Shown: positions 1 through 12,332 of the stretch, one piece after another | Layout: each line of letters begins with the position of its first letter | How positions within the stretch are numbered: the first letter of the stretch is position 1 | DNA from: Eleusine coracana subsp. coracana | Lineage: Eukaryota > Streptophyta > Magnoliopsida > Poales > Poaceae | Direction: 5' to 3' | Assembly (NCBI GenBank): GCA_032690845.1 | Contig: CM064430.1 | Location: 8,232,949-8,296,948 of the forward strand | DNA length: 64,000 bases | Notes under the pieces: model-generated | Database searches by the model: none | Seen by the model: the letters and a program-made list of their open reading frames with translations, nothing else | What the model was told of the DNA's origin: nothing | Position numbers and translations under genes: made by a program

Positions 1-1205
1 AGAAAGCATCATCAACATATCAAAAATACTATGAGAATCAGAAACAAAATGAATTAGGGGAAAAACTTCAACGTGCATGTTTGCCCGAAAACGTGCATAT
101 TTGGGATTAGAAGCATATTTGGCAGGAAAAAAGAAAAATAGAATGTCAATAAACGTTAGAGGCAACAATGAACAAAAAAGACTATAATTTGGGTTTAGAA
201 GCATAACAGGAAGATGGGAAGAGAATTGTAGGTCCATGGAATGTACATGAGTGTATGTTTGTTACGGATATGGAGTCGCCATCTCATCAGAATTGATGGT
301 TGCAGGTGGTGTATGCCGATCGGGGCATGTTGGAGAAGGAAAACCTTAACGAGTTAAACCAGGAGCAGCGGTGGTGGGTGGAGGAGAAACACGAGGAGAA
401 AGATCCGGTGCACTGCATGGAACAGTGTAGTACTCGGGAGAATCTGGTGCTTGGTTGGAAACCATGGCTGCAAATCGAACCCTAGACGAAGGGGTCTCCA
501 TGCCTTTTGTTGCCTCTGATGAGACAACATGGGATGAATGGACAGCTACAAACAGGATGCAGCACACACAACTGCTTATAAAGCTACGTTGGTCGGGTAT
601 ACAGGACAAAAGGCCAATCATGGCATGTGGTCTTGTCTAAAGACTAACAGAACCGATAGGGAAAGGGTTATGCTTTTGTTACTTGAGGAAGTATATATAC
701 TACTCGAGTGGTTGTATTAGAGAATGGTTGTATATATGTTACTGTGTTAAGAAAAAAAGCATCTAGTACACTCCTTGTATACAACTATTGACTGTATATA
801 TACAATTTGAGTGACTTTGTTGTCTTCGAAAAAAGATGTATATATATTTCTATTTGAAGACAACTGCATCTCGTATGGTGGTTGTTTACTACTACTAACA
901 GGCGTATACATAATAGTGGTGTAGTAGATCTCGGTAGTGCTAGTATATTATGAAGCGATAGTATAACTTCAACGGCGTTCGGATATATAATTTGAATATA
1001 AGGAAAATATCTACGGTAATGGAAATATATGGCAATTGTCAAAGTCACGAGAAATTAGGAATAGTATATATACGACAATGTCATGAAGCATTGCTAGTGG
1101 TTCCTAATATAAACACCATATAGTGTCTGGTAATGATTGCCATCCTTCGTACATGACTACATATACTACATACAAATGATGTATCGTGCACAACCATGAG
1201 AAGTA
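1..1205. other. AT-rich flank of the Ulp1-like region, no gene seen
   Basis: No convincing gene is visible. From about 660 the stretch carries the same AGTATATATACT-type motifs that fill the introns of the neighbouring Ulp1-like gene, so it is probably the 3' flank of that element. The stretch at 300-640 is open in several short frames, but none resembles a known family. No terminal inverted repeat was recognised, so the left boundary of the element may lie outside the window. Confidence 0.5.
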
Positions 1206-4200
1206 TCAAAAATCAACTACAACTTGATGTGTATCATCGAGAGTTTCCCAAAAAAATGTGCTACATGACAATGTGCATTTAGAATGGGTAGCCAGTGATC
1301 CGGTAACATGAAAGATCCTCCGGGATCTCCGCTTTGTTCGAAGGATGGAACAACATGTAGTATAAATACTCTGCACGAAGCTCAGCAGATTTCTCCTGAG
1401 TTGAGGCAAAAAAAAATTGAGTCAATTAGTCATGATGTACAACTTGGGTTAGGCAGAAGTATATTTAAATAATAATATGTGAAATTAACTGCAAGGGAAA
1501 CATACCAGGTTGACAACATCGTCTACGCATCCAGGTACACCAGTGTAATGCTCAGCATATTTCATGGTAAGGAACGTGTAGTCGTTTGGGCGAACCATTA
1601 TGGGACAACTGAATTTGGTAAGCCTGAAGTTGCCGAACTTTTTAAGTGCACCCTTGGACTTCTTCTGTAGCAAGGCGTCAGACGAGTAATCACGGTAGCA
1701 CCAGATTCACCGTACCGGTAGAGCCAAGTTGTACCAGCATTGTCATAGTCAAGTGTGTCAAGTACGTCAACACGGCTGGCCTCAAAGTTGACAGCATATA
1801 ATGAATAATGACCACGGTCAATGACAGGAATAAGAATCTGCAGCAAATTGCAAAGACTTTCAGGAAGCTTGTATATGTACTACCAACATAACAGACTAAT
1901 AGCAGTATCCGAGTATAATAATAAAGCTAGCTATATATAAAGATGAGTATTAATACTATGATGTGGAAAATATGAGTATACATCTATTCATACATATACT
2001 AGTTCCATCGACCATATATACATTTTAATTATAAAAATAGCCAATTTTAATAAGGTAGCATAAGTACTATATAGATTTGAACTACTGGTATATAAAATAG
2101 TACTACTATTATGGTGTGCTATTCCAACCCAACTATGCATATGAATATATATACTATTCGTGCATAATATAACATTATGGCATGGGAGGATTATAACACA
2201 ATATATAATAGTATATATACTGATGAGTATATTAATTACTAGTACTACATATACTAGTTTGATGGATCATAAGTAAATAATTATAATTCCTACATGTGCC
2301 AATACCAGTCTTACCAGTTTGATGGATCTCCATGCAATATCATTGGTCATGTACAGATCAAAAGCAGTGTCCAAGCTTTCTTTAGAGAAAACAGCATCGG
2401 GATTGTGCTGGGATCCATAGTTCTCCACATTGGCACATACCTGGGGTTTGAAAAAAAGAATGGTGTGAATGCAATAAGTATACACCTAGAAAATAAAACA
2501 AGATGTTGGGCTTAAGGTAAGATCAAGTAACGTACCGCAAGCTGAGGATGCAGAATCAGTCTTTGCTTCACAAGTTTAGGTCGGTAGTTCTTGTCGTCAT
2601 CCCATATGCAATTAACGAAAGCTTCCATCACTGAATTGTCAGTTTCTTGGAAATCTAGAAATGACCTCATGATACAGTCTCCATCTATGTTGACCATAGT
2701 GTACTCCATCAAGGTCAAACTGCGAGTACCAAGAAATAAATGGATTGGATCTATCATTGACAGTAAAGAAAGGGAAATGTATATGAGAGTGCGACGAATA
2801 ATGCACTAACTTCTTATAAGCTGAATGGGGATCACATAACATGTTGTGGAGCCGCAGAGACACCTCTGCACTAGGGCTTGTTCTCATGTACCCGATCTTA
2901 ATAGGGGATGATAGCTTTTGAGGCGCGCGAGTAGTACGTTTAACCCCAGAGTCCACCAGTAAGTTAGGATCAACGTCTTTGGATCTTTTCTGGTTGTGGC
3001 GGCTGTATGGGATCTTCTGTACAGCTCTAAATCCACCAGTATACTAACACCAAAAATGTGAAATGCATTACAAATAACATAAAATAAACAATATTGCAGT
3101 GGTGAGAATATATACTATCATTGGTGCTATAATATGTAGCTATTGACAAATGATGTGGCGAAAGTAGTATATATACTACTTATATAAATGTTATATATAC
3201 AAGCAATCGAGTTGGATGTATATATGACATTGTGGTAGGAGATGGTGACAAGTAAACAAGACAACTGAATACTTGATATACTGGTATATGAAATATAACA
3301 TATACTACTATGGTGTGTTATTCAATGGAAACAATGCATATGAGTATATAGACTATTCCTGCATAATATAACATTATGGCAGGGGACGAGTATAACAAAG
3401 TTGTATAATAGTATATATACTCATGGGTATATGAATTGCTGGTATATGAAGTATAACATGTATTACAGTAGTGTGCTATTGCATAGAAACAATATAAACG
3501 AGTATATATACTGTCCAAGAACTGGTCAGTCGTATGAATAAAAATAAAGGTATTGTAGAGATAAAAAAATAAAATTACTATACGCATAAAAATAGCCAAT
3601 TAAAATGTGGTAGTATATGTACAAATTGTATATATATTTTACATTCAATTGGTAAACAAGACAACTGAGTATTTGATATACTGGTATATGAAATAGAACA
3701 TATACTATTATGGTGGGCTATTCGATGAAAACAATGTATATTAGTATAAATACTAGTCATATGTAATATAACATTGTGTAAGTGGATGGTTATAACAGAA
3801 TATATTATAGTATATATAATGAGGAGTATATATACTATTTATGTGAATTACTGGTATAAGAAGTATAACACATACTACAGTGGTGTGATATTAGATAGAA
3901 ATAATCGAAATGAGTATATATATTATTTATGTGGCGATCAGTATTATGAATAAAAATAATGTTACTATAGAGATAAAAATAATAAAATTACTATAGGAAT
4001 GAGAGTAGATAATTTGAATGGTGTAGTATATATACTACTTGGATGGGAGTAGTATAGAAATAGTACTATTTTCTTTGTAGACGAGGGGGATGAGATGGGA
4101 TCAGAATGATTGGTGTCCGCATCTACTGCAACAGAGTTAGTGTAGACATGGTCCTTTTCGAAGGTTTCGATTATGTGATCAATAGAATTGTTTTGATTGG

Positions 4201-7200
4201 ATGGATCCTCTGGAAATAGCTTTTCAGCATGGCCTAGTTCAAAAAAGGTTATGCAAGGATAACGTTAATCTGCCATAAAATTTTCTCGTAACATTAATTT
4301 GGACTTCCATAACTACCTGGTAGGTCCAAAGAACTAATGTTGTCATCCATGGTCCTTCCAAGATTTGAGGAAATGATATTTGGTCCAGCCTTTGATGTGC
4401 ACGTGTCTAGTTCAGTTGTGTAACCATCTATCTCAAAATGTATTATGTTGGATAGCGCTGAATAACCACAACTAACCTGCCCAATAGTTATTTCGTGTGC
4501 TTGTCGGTCACATGCAACATCCTCGAGGCTATGTTCTGTAGGAACATTACCAGCATCATCAAAATTGAACAAATTGTTCACAAATCTTTCATCACCTTGA
4601 TCTTTCTCAGAATCTGCACATGTGTTAATGTAATCTGAAAACTTTGCTGAAATACAGTGTTCAAAAATATGGAATATACGAGTGCTACATCTTCAATACA
4701 ACTCAAGTACAGTTTGGAAAAAAAAAACTATGACACAACACCTGAAAAAATATACTACAGAGCACCAACAGTGTACATTTTTGGTAACAAAACACCCGTC
4801 AACTAACCATGGTGGGCATTATCACAATCTGGCACAAACACCTTTTTGGAACGCTTCTTCCGAGGGACAACACCCCTCTCAAAAGTTTCCAGTTCAAGAG
4901 TGACATTATTAGACAAATGTGCAATTGGATTCATAGTGGAAGTGTCAAGAGATACTACTCTACAATTGTTGTCAACTGGAAAAACAAATATGCAGGTATC
5001 ATTTAAAAGTACCACTAACAAAGTCGATGTATATTTATTTTATGTTTAGATACATACTTTTGTCAGCTTCAAGAGGAGTATCATTGAGCACTTGGTCGCC
5101 TTACACAGCTTCCTCAGTATAAACTAAAGTGTTGTCATCCTTCCTTGTGTCATGCTGAAATTGGTCAGTATGACCTCCAGTGCCTTGAACAAAAACAAAT
5201 AGTATAATGAACATCATGAAGGGGGACTTTTAACGTAGTCTTATAAATATAGTACTGTAAGAGTAGCTATAGAATTTGATTGACTACTACGTATACTACT
5301 TGGTGATACAAACTATAATAGAACCATTGGATGTGCAATATACTATTGTGTACTGAAGATGGTGGTATATGAACACTTGCAAATTGTTGTTTCATACCAC
5401 CATTTATCCTTACAGATAGTTGTTGCTTACTCCTACAGTTTTAATTACTAGTAATTGTAGCATGTAGTATATATATTATTAAGTTAATAAGTATAAATAC
5501 TACTTAAATATTGAATAAACTACATTGCCTTGACATGTAATATACTGTTGTGTATTGAACATAGAAGTATATGAACACTTACTATGAGCACTAGCAGAGG
5601 GCTGTTGGCTAATGGGTTCATTGTGGGGTAACTCTTTGTCCTGGTCTTCGGCATGGTTGGCTATGACAGGAAAAATAATTGATAAAATAGTTAGGTTATC
5701 GAATTTTGAACTATCATAAAAGGAGAACATAAAAGTTAGGACTAACATGACTCATCTGATTCCTCACTTCCAGAGTGAGGGTTGGATGGCTCAGGGGACA
5801 AGTGAGGTTGGGAGTGCTGCTCCAAAAGCTTCCCAACTTTGTCTACCAGCTTAATTTGTTTCTTCTTTATTGCTCTATGCGCTGCAGCAATCTTAGCAGT
5901 CTCACGGCTTATGTCATCATCGTACTTCTGAAGCTCGGCTTGGACCTCTGCTTGGACACTAGGATGGAGAGATCTTAGCTTTGGTTCAAGCATCTAACGA
6001 AGCCAAGGGAGGTCAATATCAGCACCACCAACGCCCACTCCAGCAGCTCCAGCATCACGGTTTCCCTCGCTCAAACCGACATCATCACCGAAAGCATCAT
6101 CATCACGTTCATGTTCTTCTTTGGATTCCACAAAATAGGGCGTATCAGACGTTTTCTTGATCTGCAAGAGTGGTACTGTGGTTATTATTATGACAAATAA
6201 AAAAATAAAAACATATAGGTTAAATAACATTAAATCAAGTGCCACCTGAAGGCCAGTAAAGGACAGTTTGCCTTCTGAGTCTTTATTCTTAGCATCCTTG
6301 ATGATGTCTCTCACTATGTTCTTGGTGTAATATGCAGAGCGAGGTAGCATCCAGGAGTTTTGAGATGTATTACGATGCAATAGGTGATCTAGGTAGAATA
6401 TCTGCTACAATATATAAATGATTACTATACTACTAATAAGTGGTATGTATACTATCTGGTAAAAAAGAATACTACCACTACAACAAATTATCTTGGTGTG
6501 GAAGTAATATACTGCAAACAATGGTATAATTAACATCGGGTAAAATTGGTCAAGTACATTGTAAGGTGCAGGGTAAAATTGTATATATACTATGCATATC
6601 GTCGAGTAGTATAAGTCTTGTCACTAAACATATGGGAAAACCGCTTAACAGAAAATATATACTATGTAATACAGATCACAGTATAAACTATACTAATGGT
6701 TGAATAGTATATGTACTACCATTAAGCATATAGGAAATACACTTCCAAAAAAAAATAGGTACTATTAGGTGGTATGATATAACGGATAGTATAAGTACTA
6801 CATGTGGTATAATTGATAGTAACATTGAACTAGTAACATTATGTGTAGTATGTGTACTGCTCAATTATGCAATGAGTATATGTACTATACAACTTACCAT
6901 TAAAAACAGAGAGCATCCTGACAGGCTTTTGTTCGTGTTGATGGACTGCTGCCAATCCCTAATGCTGTTTTGGAGCTGACGGAAAACGGCTCCACAAATG
7001 TCAGACTGACCAAGTGTTTGATAATCCAGGGAGAAGCAAATATCCTCCATTCCAATGTGGAACTTTGGTCGACAAAACAGCAGCCTGGCAGAGATGATCA
7101 TAAAGAAACACCTGAGGCTCAATTCATCATTTCACTTGTCAGTGATTTCAGCCAGACATCTCTCAACAGTGATGTTTGATGACACGTGCAGTAAGTTCCT

Positions 7201-8945
7201 CATATTTGACAGTTCTTGAGATTGCTTCCTTGCACTGTACTGTTTCAACTCAACACCTCCAGAAGGTAAACCGAATGCGGTCTTCAAGTGGATTGGTTTC
7301 ATGTAAATCTTCTTACCATCATCAAGTGGAATGCACATTGCTTCAACATCTATACGATTCATCAGCCAGACTAAAAGCTCTCGGCATTCGAGGGCATCAG
7401 TGCAAAACTTCAAGAAATCCTTCCAACCCAGCTTCTCAAGTTCAGTATGCTGGTGACTGGACAACTTTTGGATAGTTTCATAAACCTTTTTAGGGATGCA
7501 ACGCACGTTTGCCTTCCCCTTATCACATTCATCATCAGATTCCTGTCAAAATTGAAATGGGAATATCTCAAACCTATTTTCCATTTAAAAAATATAATGG
7601 TATTCAAACACATATACTACCCCATTCAAATTGTCTAAGTACATTCCTACAGTAACATTATTTTTATTCATAATACTGATCACCGCATAAATAGTATATA
7701 TACTCATTTAGATTATTTCCATCGAATATCATAGCACTGAAGTATGTGTTATACTTCTTATAAGTAATTCATATACATAGTATATATACTCCTCATTATA
7801 TATACTATTACACATTCTGTTATAATAATCTACTTACACAATGTTATATTATGTACCACTAGTATTTATACTCATATACATTGTTTCCATCGAGCGAGCT
7901 ATATAATACCAACAATGATATTGACTCAATATGGGTATATATACTATTTGAAATGAGTATACATACTATTGAGTAGATATGCAACTGAGTATGTATACTA
8001 TTAATATTATATGTACTATAGTTAAGGAGTATACTAACAACAAATGTATAAAATAATAGTATACTATAGGATAATTATGTGATATCCTGATGTTGTATGG
8101 CATGGAATATAAACTTTAAATTTATTATATATACTATTTATAAAATATATACATCATATAATGAAACTAAAATAGACGGGTAGTATATATACTATATTAT
8201 ATATCTAGCCGCATAGTGGTATATATACCAAAAAAGGATTTTATACTACCACATAATAATTTTCAGTTTTGTAATGAAACTAAAATAGACAGGTAGTATA
8301 TATACTATATTATATATCTAGATGCAAATGGTATATATACCATAAACAGTATTTTATACTACCTCACAATGATTTTTAACTTTTATATGACACTTTATGC
8401 CATGTACCATGATAGAAACTTTAAACTACCACACAATCATATACTACCACTAACATGTAAAACGGTGAATAGCATATAATACAACCAAGGAGTACATATA
8501 CAACTAAAAAGTTTCCTTATGATACCTGGAACATTACTACAGTGCAATAATGGGGATTGGAAGTTGGGCAGGAAAAGAAGATTACTTGATCAAGGACAGC
8601 AGACTGTGTCGTTGGCCCTGTTGACGAAATGCCACCATGTCTTGATGGTTGTTGACGCTTGGTAGGACGGTCTGTGACAGGATCCGCATCTCTCTGTCTC
8701 TTCTTCCTCGACGCAAGAGCTTTCCTCCTTCTGGGAATGGGAGACGAAGGACTTCTAGGACTCTGCGGCAACTCCTCTTCGTCTGATTCCTGCGTGATTG
8801 GTTGTGAAGCAGCAGCACTTAGTATCTTTGAATCTGTAATAGGGACGCATGGTTCCCGACCAACAGAGAGGACCATGATTTCTTGACTGCTTGCAAATAT
8901 AAGCTTGGTGGTGCGCTCAGGGACGTATTGCACCCTTCTCAACAA
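1206..8945 (-). pseudogene. Decayed Ulp1/C48 cysteine-protease-like gene of transposon type
   Basis: On the minus strand several conserved exons line up in the order known for grass transposon-borne Ulp1-like proteins. They are a basic Ser/Pro/Arg-rich segment (8586-8945), an N-terminal domain (6898-7543), a YLDHLLHRNT segment (6246-6401), an acidic/coiled segment (5747-6161), degenerate linkers (about 4294-5021), and protease parts at 2267-2956, 1598-1846 (HYSLYAVN, carrying the expected catalytic His, then DTLDYD) and about 1485-1673 (NDYTFLTMKY). Splice sites fit at 7543, 6898, 6401, 6246, 6161 and 5747. The gene looks dead: TGA at 7132-7134 and TAG at 5994-5996 interrupt it in frame, the protease part changes frame near 1670-1700, and the position where the family has catalytic Cys (NDC) reads Tyr. 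Ulp1 enzymes cleave SUMO conjugates; such copies are known inside Mutator-like and other plant transposons. Exon limits in the linker are approximate. Confidence 0.7.
8160..8385. repeat. 113-bp tandem duplication, two copies
   Basis: The sequence starting AATGAAACTAAAATAGAC at 8160 recurs at 8273 and continues through TAGTATATATACTATATT and a GGTATATATACC palindrome. The two copies differ by scattered substitutions. It lies in an intron of the Ulp1-like gene and shows that the palindrome field grew partly by local duplication. Confidence 0.75.
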
Positions 8946-9259
8946 CTACGAATATACAAAAAAAAAGAAAAGAATGGGGGATTAGAGAGGGAAGAGTAGA
9001 TCTATCAAACCTAATGAATTGAGGGATATTGAATGGATGAAACGGAATCAATGACAACAAATTACTTCGGCGGAAGAATGTAAAAAAACAAACATGCGAA
9101 TCTGAACGCATCTTTGATTTCCCTTGGTCAAAAGACATGACTGAACAGCAAGTTTCAGCCCTCGCGGCCACTGAACCGAAGCAGGAAGAAGGCAAAGCGA
9201 TGGCGATGGAGAAAAGAGAAAGACGCTGTTGGAGAACTGGTGCAGATCTGTGGATGCGG

Positions 9260-10800
9260 GGCTGCAAATAAGGAGGGGTGGTGGTGGTGGTTGCCGGAGG
9301 AGAGCGAATGCGGTTGCCGGAGGAGGAGGCAGCGAGGGTTACGGTGATGGAATGTGGAGAGGTCGTGGGCGCAAATGAGAAGGGGTGGTGGTGGCGTAGT
9401 TACGGGAAGAGGAATGGATTGGAGAAAACAGACGATGAGATGGGTCCCATTTCTATAGCAGGAAATGGCGCAAGATTCGGTTAGTGCGTGGGAAAAACCA
9501 ACGTCGTTAACTAAACAGTTCCGCAAAATTCCAAAATATTCAAATCGATTATGCCAACACGTGATGATAGCAAGTAGTACATATACCATACATATGTCCA
9601 TACAGATTTAGTGATGAACATCGAAATGTGATGATAGCAAGTAGTACATATACCATACATATGTCCACACAGATTTAGTGGTGAACATCGAAACGTGATG
9701 AGTGGTTTCTTTGTGATGATATAAATATATTATAATTCGGTTTTTATATGGTAATAATATGAATATAGGAGTGTGGTAATTAGTAATACAAACATATAGC
9801 ATATATACTATATAATATATGGCAGTGGCTCCATACATGTCAGTTATAGTATACATCTCTTGGTAGTATTCTAATTATGTGATAGTATACAACACGGTTA
9901 TTAAATTGCTTGTCGTTTTTTGCACGTGGCGGCAGGGGGCAATGGTGGTGGGGATTGGGGAATCGCACGGAAAGAACACGTGGGTTGCGGATAGGTGCGC
10001 GGGACGACGGCTTCTCGCACATGGGTCACATTTCTGTCGCAGGAACAGCACAAGATTCGGTTAATGGGTGGGAAAAACCGACATCGTCGCCTCAACAGGT
10101 CCGCCAAATTCAAAAATATTCAAATCGACTCTGCCCACAAGTGATGATAGCAAGTAGTACATAAACCATAGAAAGTAGTTCATATACTATATCAAATAGT
10201 ACATATAACATAGCAACTAGTATATTTAATATATTGTTGGTATAATAGAACGGTAGTACATGTACTATCAGACATTTGAATGGTATTTGGTTATAGTTAA
10301 TCATTCTTAGGGGATGGTGGTAATAAAGTTGACACGTAATTAATACTCAACATTAATCGGTACTGATTCTGAGTTTCTGATAAACATTAGTAGTGAAAAC
10401 CGAAATGTAATGAGTGGATTCTTTTTGATAATATGAATAAATTAGTAATGATTGGTAATTAGTAATACATACTTTAGTCGTGAAAAACGAATTAGTAAGG
10501 ACTCATAATTAGTAATACATACATTAGTCATGAAAAAAGGAAATCGAAACGTAATGAGTGGTAATTAATAATACATACAAATAGTATATATACGATTCCA
10601 CAAAGGGCAATGGCTGCATACATGGTTATTAAATTGCTTGTTGATGTTTTTTTACTGGATTTGCTTGTCGTTTTTTACACGTGGGTGAGGGTTCGACGGT
10701 GGTGGGGGTTGGGGAGTCGCACTAAAAGAATACGCCAAGACGGGGACAGCCAACACGTGGGTTGCGGATGGGCACGCGGGAGTATGGCAGGCGATTGGAT
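9260..10800. repeat. Repeated GC-rich modules at the 5' side of the Ulp1-like element
   Basis: GC-rich blocks recur within otherwise AT-rich DNA. AAGATTCGGTTA followed by GTGGGAAAAACC appears at about 9472 and about 10053. TTAAATTGCTTGTCGTTTTT, ACACGTGG and GGTGGGG...TTGGGGA appear at about 9900 and again at about 10660, and a related GGTGGTGG/TTGCCGG block lies at 9275-9330. They look like decayed duplicated promoter or terminal modules of the element. No clear terminal inverted repeat was identified. Confidence 0.55.
9561..9694. repeat. 67-bp tandem duplication, two copies
   Basis: GTGATGATAGCAAGTAGTAC begins at 9561 and again at 9628, each followed by ATATACCATACATATGTCCA and a segment ending in CATCGAAA. 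A further partial copy of the opening occurs at about 10142. It is part of the repeated 5' flank of the Ulp1-like element. Confidence 0.75.
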
Positions 10801-10887
10801 GACTACTGACTCGGTCTGGCGCGCTGAGATGGTTACTGTAGCGACTGACGCGCTGAATAATATTCAGCGTGCAGCACGCTATATAGA

Positions 10888-10888
<1 letters not shown>

Positions 10889-10931
<43 letters not shown>
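10889..10931. repeat. TA microsatellite
   Basis: An uninterrupted TA dinucleotide array lies just upstream of the proposed Helitron. Apparent open frames here (repeating Ile-Tyr) are artefacts. Confidence 0.95.
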
Positions 10932-10937
<6 letters not shown>

Positions 10938-10951
10938 TTGAGGTGAGGTCA

Positions 10952-11565
10952 TCTAGACCACTTTTTTCGTGTCCAGATGTGTCTGTAACATTGTCGTATT
11001 TAGTTTATATCCTATAATGATTTATCAATCAGTTTGAGTCGTTTTTGAACCATTTTCTAATCCTTTAATGAATTGGACTATGATTTTAATTTGATATTTT
11101 ATACTAACAATAATTAATCATCTATTGCTTTAACATCATATTTTGGATAGAAACTTATAATAAGAATTCAAATAATAACTCACAAAATTATTATAATAAA
11201 TATTCTTTTAAAACTCAAAAAGGTAAAGCAAAATAAAAATAAGTAAATGCTCAAGCCAAAAAATTTTACAGTTATAAAAAATATTCTAACCATAATTTTT
11301 GTAACAAAGATTTTAATTTGATATTTTATACTAACAACAATTAATCATCTATTGCTTTAACATCATATTTTGGATAGAAACTTATAATAAGAATTCAAAT
11401 AATAACTCACAAAATTATTATAATAAATATTCTTTTAAAACTCAAAAAGGTAAAGCAAAATAAAAATAAGTAAATGCTCAAGCCAAAAAATTTTACAGTT
11501 ATAAAAAATATTCTAACCATAATTTTTGTAACAAAGACCCGTGACAACGCACGGGTATTTTGCTA

Positions 11566-11566
<1 letters not shown>
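10952..11566 (+). mobile_element. Non-autonomous Helitron (candidate), 615 bp
   Basis: The 3' end is typical of Helitrons: a GC hairpin (ACCCGTG...CACGGGT at 11537-11556), a short spacer and CTAG at 11563-11566, followed by T. A plausible 5' end is TC at 10952 preceded by A, giving insertion between A and T without target duplication, as expected for Helitrons. Nothing is encoded. The interior is largely a 227-bp tandem duplication. The 3' end is well supported; the 5' end is an inference. Confidence 0.6.
11082..11535. repeat. 227-bp tandem repeat, two near-identical copies
   Basis: The unit starts GATTTTAATTTGATATTTTA at 11082 and again at 11309 and ends in TTTTTGTAACAAA at 11308 and 11535. 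The copies are almost identical (the first visible difference is ACAATAA versus ACAACAA), so the duplication is young compared with the decayed surroundings. Confidence 0.93.

Positions 11567-11568
<2 letters not shown>

Positions 11569-11657
<89 letters not shown>
11569..11657. repeat. Long TA microsatellite
   Basis: About 90 bp of TA repeats directly follow the proposed Helitron 3' end. A shorter array lies at 12030-12060. The pair of TA arrays around the Helitron suggests insertion into a TA-rich site. Confidence 0.95.
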
Positions 11658-11659
<2 letters not shown>

Positions 11660-12023
11660 CTACTCCCAGGTGTAGCTACTCTCATGTTTGTATCTCACAA
11701 ATTATAGGGTATCTCTTCATACTTGAGGTTTCTAAAAAAAATATGTACATATACTTGATTTTTAAAAGTAGTATGTGGACATACTTTTTTCTTAGATGTG
11801 AGGAAACATGAAATTTGTGGACATACTTCTTTGTCTATACAGGAAACGTGATATATCACAAGGTGTAAAAAAATATGAGTTCCACTAAAAATTTTTCATG
11901 GTTATCACTTTGATAAATCTTATTTTAGGTATATGTACATACTCAAGATGATAAATAGGTATGTGTACATACCCAGGGTGATGTTTTGATTGTGGGAATA
12001 ACTACACTTGAGTAGAATGAAAT

Positions 12024-12061
<38 letters not shown>

Positions 12062-12121
12062 TCGCAGTATGTTTATATGGATCATTCATATTTGTCGCCG
12101 TCTAAATAATCTAGCCATTTA
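11658..12121. other. Intergenic, no gene seen
   Basis: AT-rich sequence with repeated short phrases (TATGTACATA, GTGGACATAC, TATGTGTACATACC) and a terminal TA array at 12030-12060. No coding potential is visible. Confidence 0.6.
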
Positions 12122-12332
12122 TGACTGCTTGATTGCCAGCCATAATTCGCCACACGTAATATTCGGCAGCCACGAGAAAAACAGCAGTGTTTGGTTGCAT
12201 GCCACAAGTTATGACCCCCACAAAAAATTAATGTAGATTCTCGCCACAAAGTGTGGTGGTGTTTTTTCTCACCGCAACTGTGGCACGGAGTGTGGTGATG
12301 TGGCGAAGTATGGCTGGTAACCAAGCAACCCC
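12122..12332. mobile_element. Tourist-like MITE, 211 bp
   Basis: The ends form imperfect inverted repeats of about 30 bp. The left end reads GCTTGATTGCCAGCCATAAT and the right, read inverted, GCTTGGTTACCAGCCATACT; both continue into TCGCCACA. TTA flanks both sides (12119-12121 and 12333-12335), the target duplication of the PIF/Harbinger-Tourist group. Confidence 0.75.

Larger units (their letters stand above)
660..10600. repeat. Dispersed AGTATATATACT palindrome field
   Basis: More than twenty copies or near-copies of GTATATATAC, usually flanked as AGTATATATACT, are scattered through the introns and flanks of the Ulp1-like gene. Examples are near 690, 2210, 3168, 3410, 3499, 3826, 4027, 6570, 7692, 7780, 7935, 8180 and 8295. 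They are not a simple TA microsatellite: single copies are separated by unrelated sequence. The conserved exons largely lack them and the density drops sharply after about 10.6 kb. This marks the extent of one element or one mutational process. Confidence 0.65.

Noticed and set aside
8517..9601. Separate genes suggested by several overlapping frames around 8.5-9.6 kb
   Set aside because: Only the minus-strand Ser/Arg-rich segment (8586-8945) fits the Ulp1-like gene; the others are frame shadows or low complexity.
11560..11811. Open frame of repeated Ile-Tyr
   Set aside because: Translation of a TA microsatellite.
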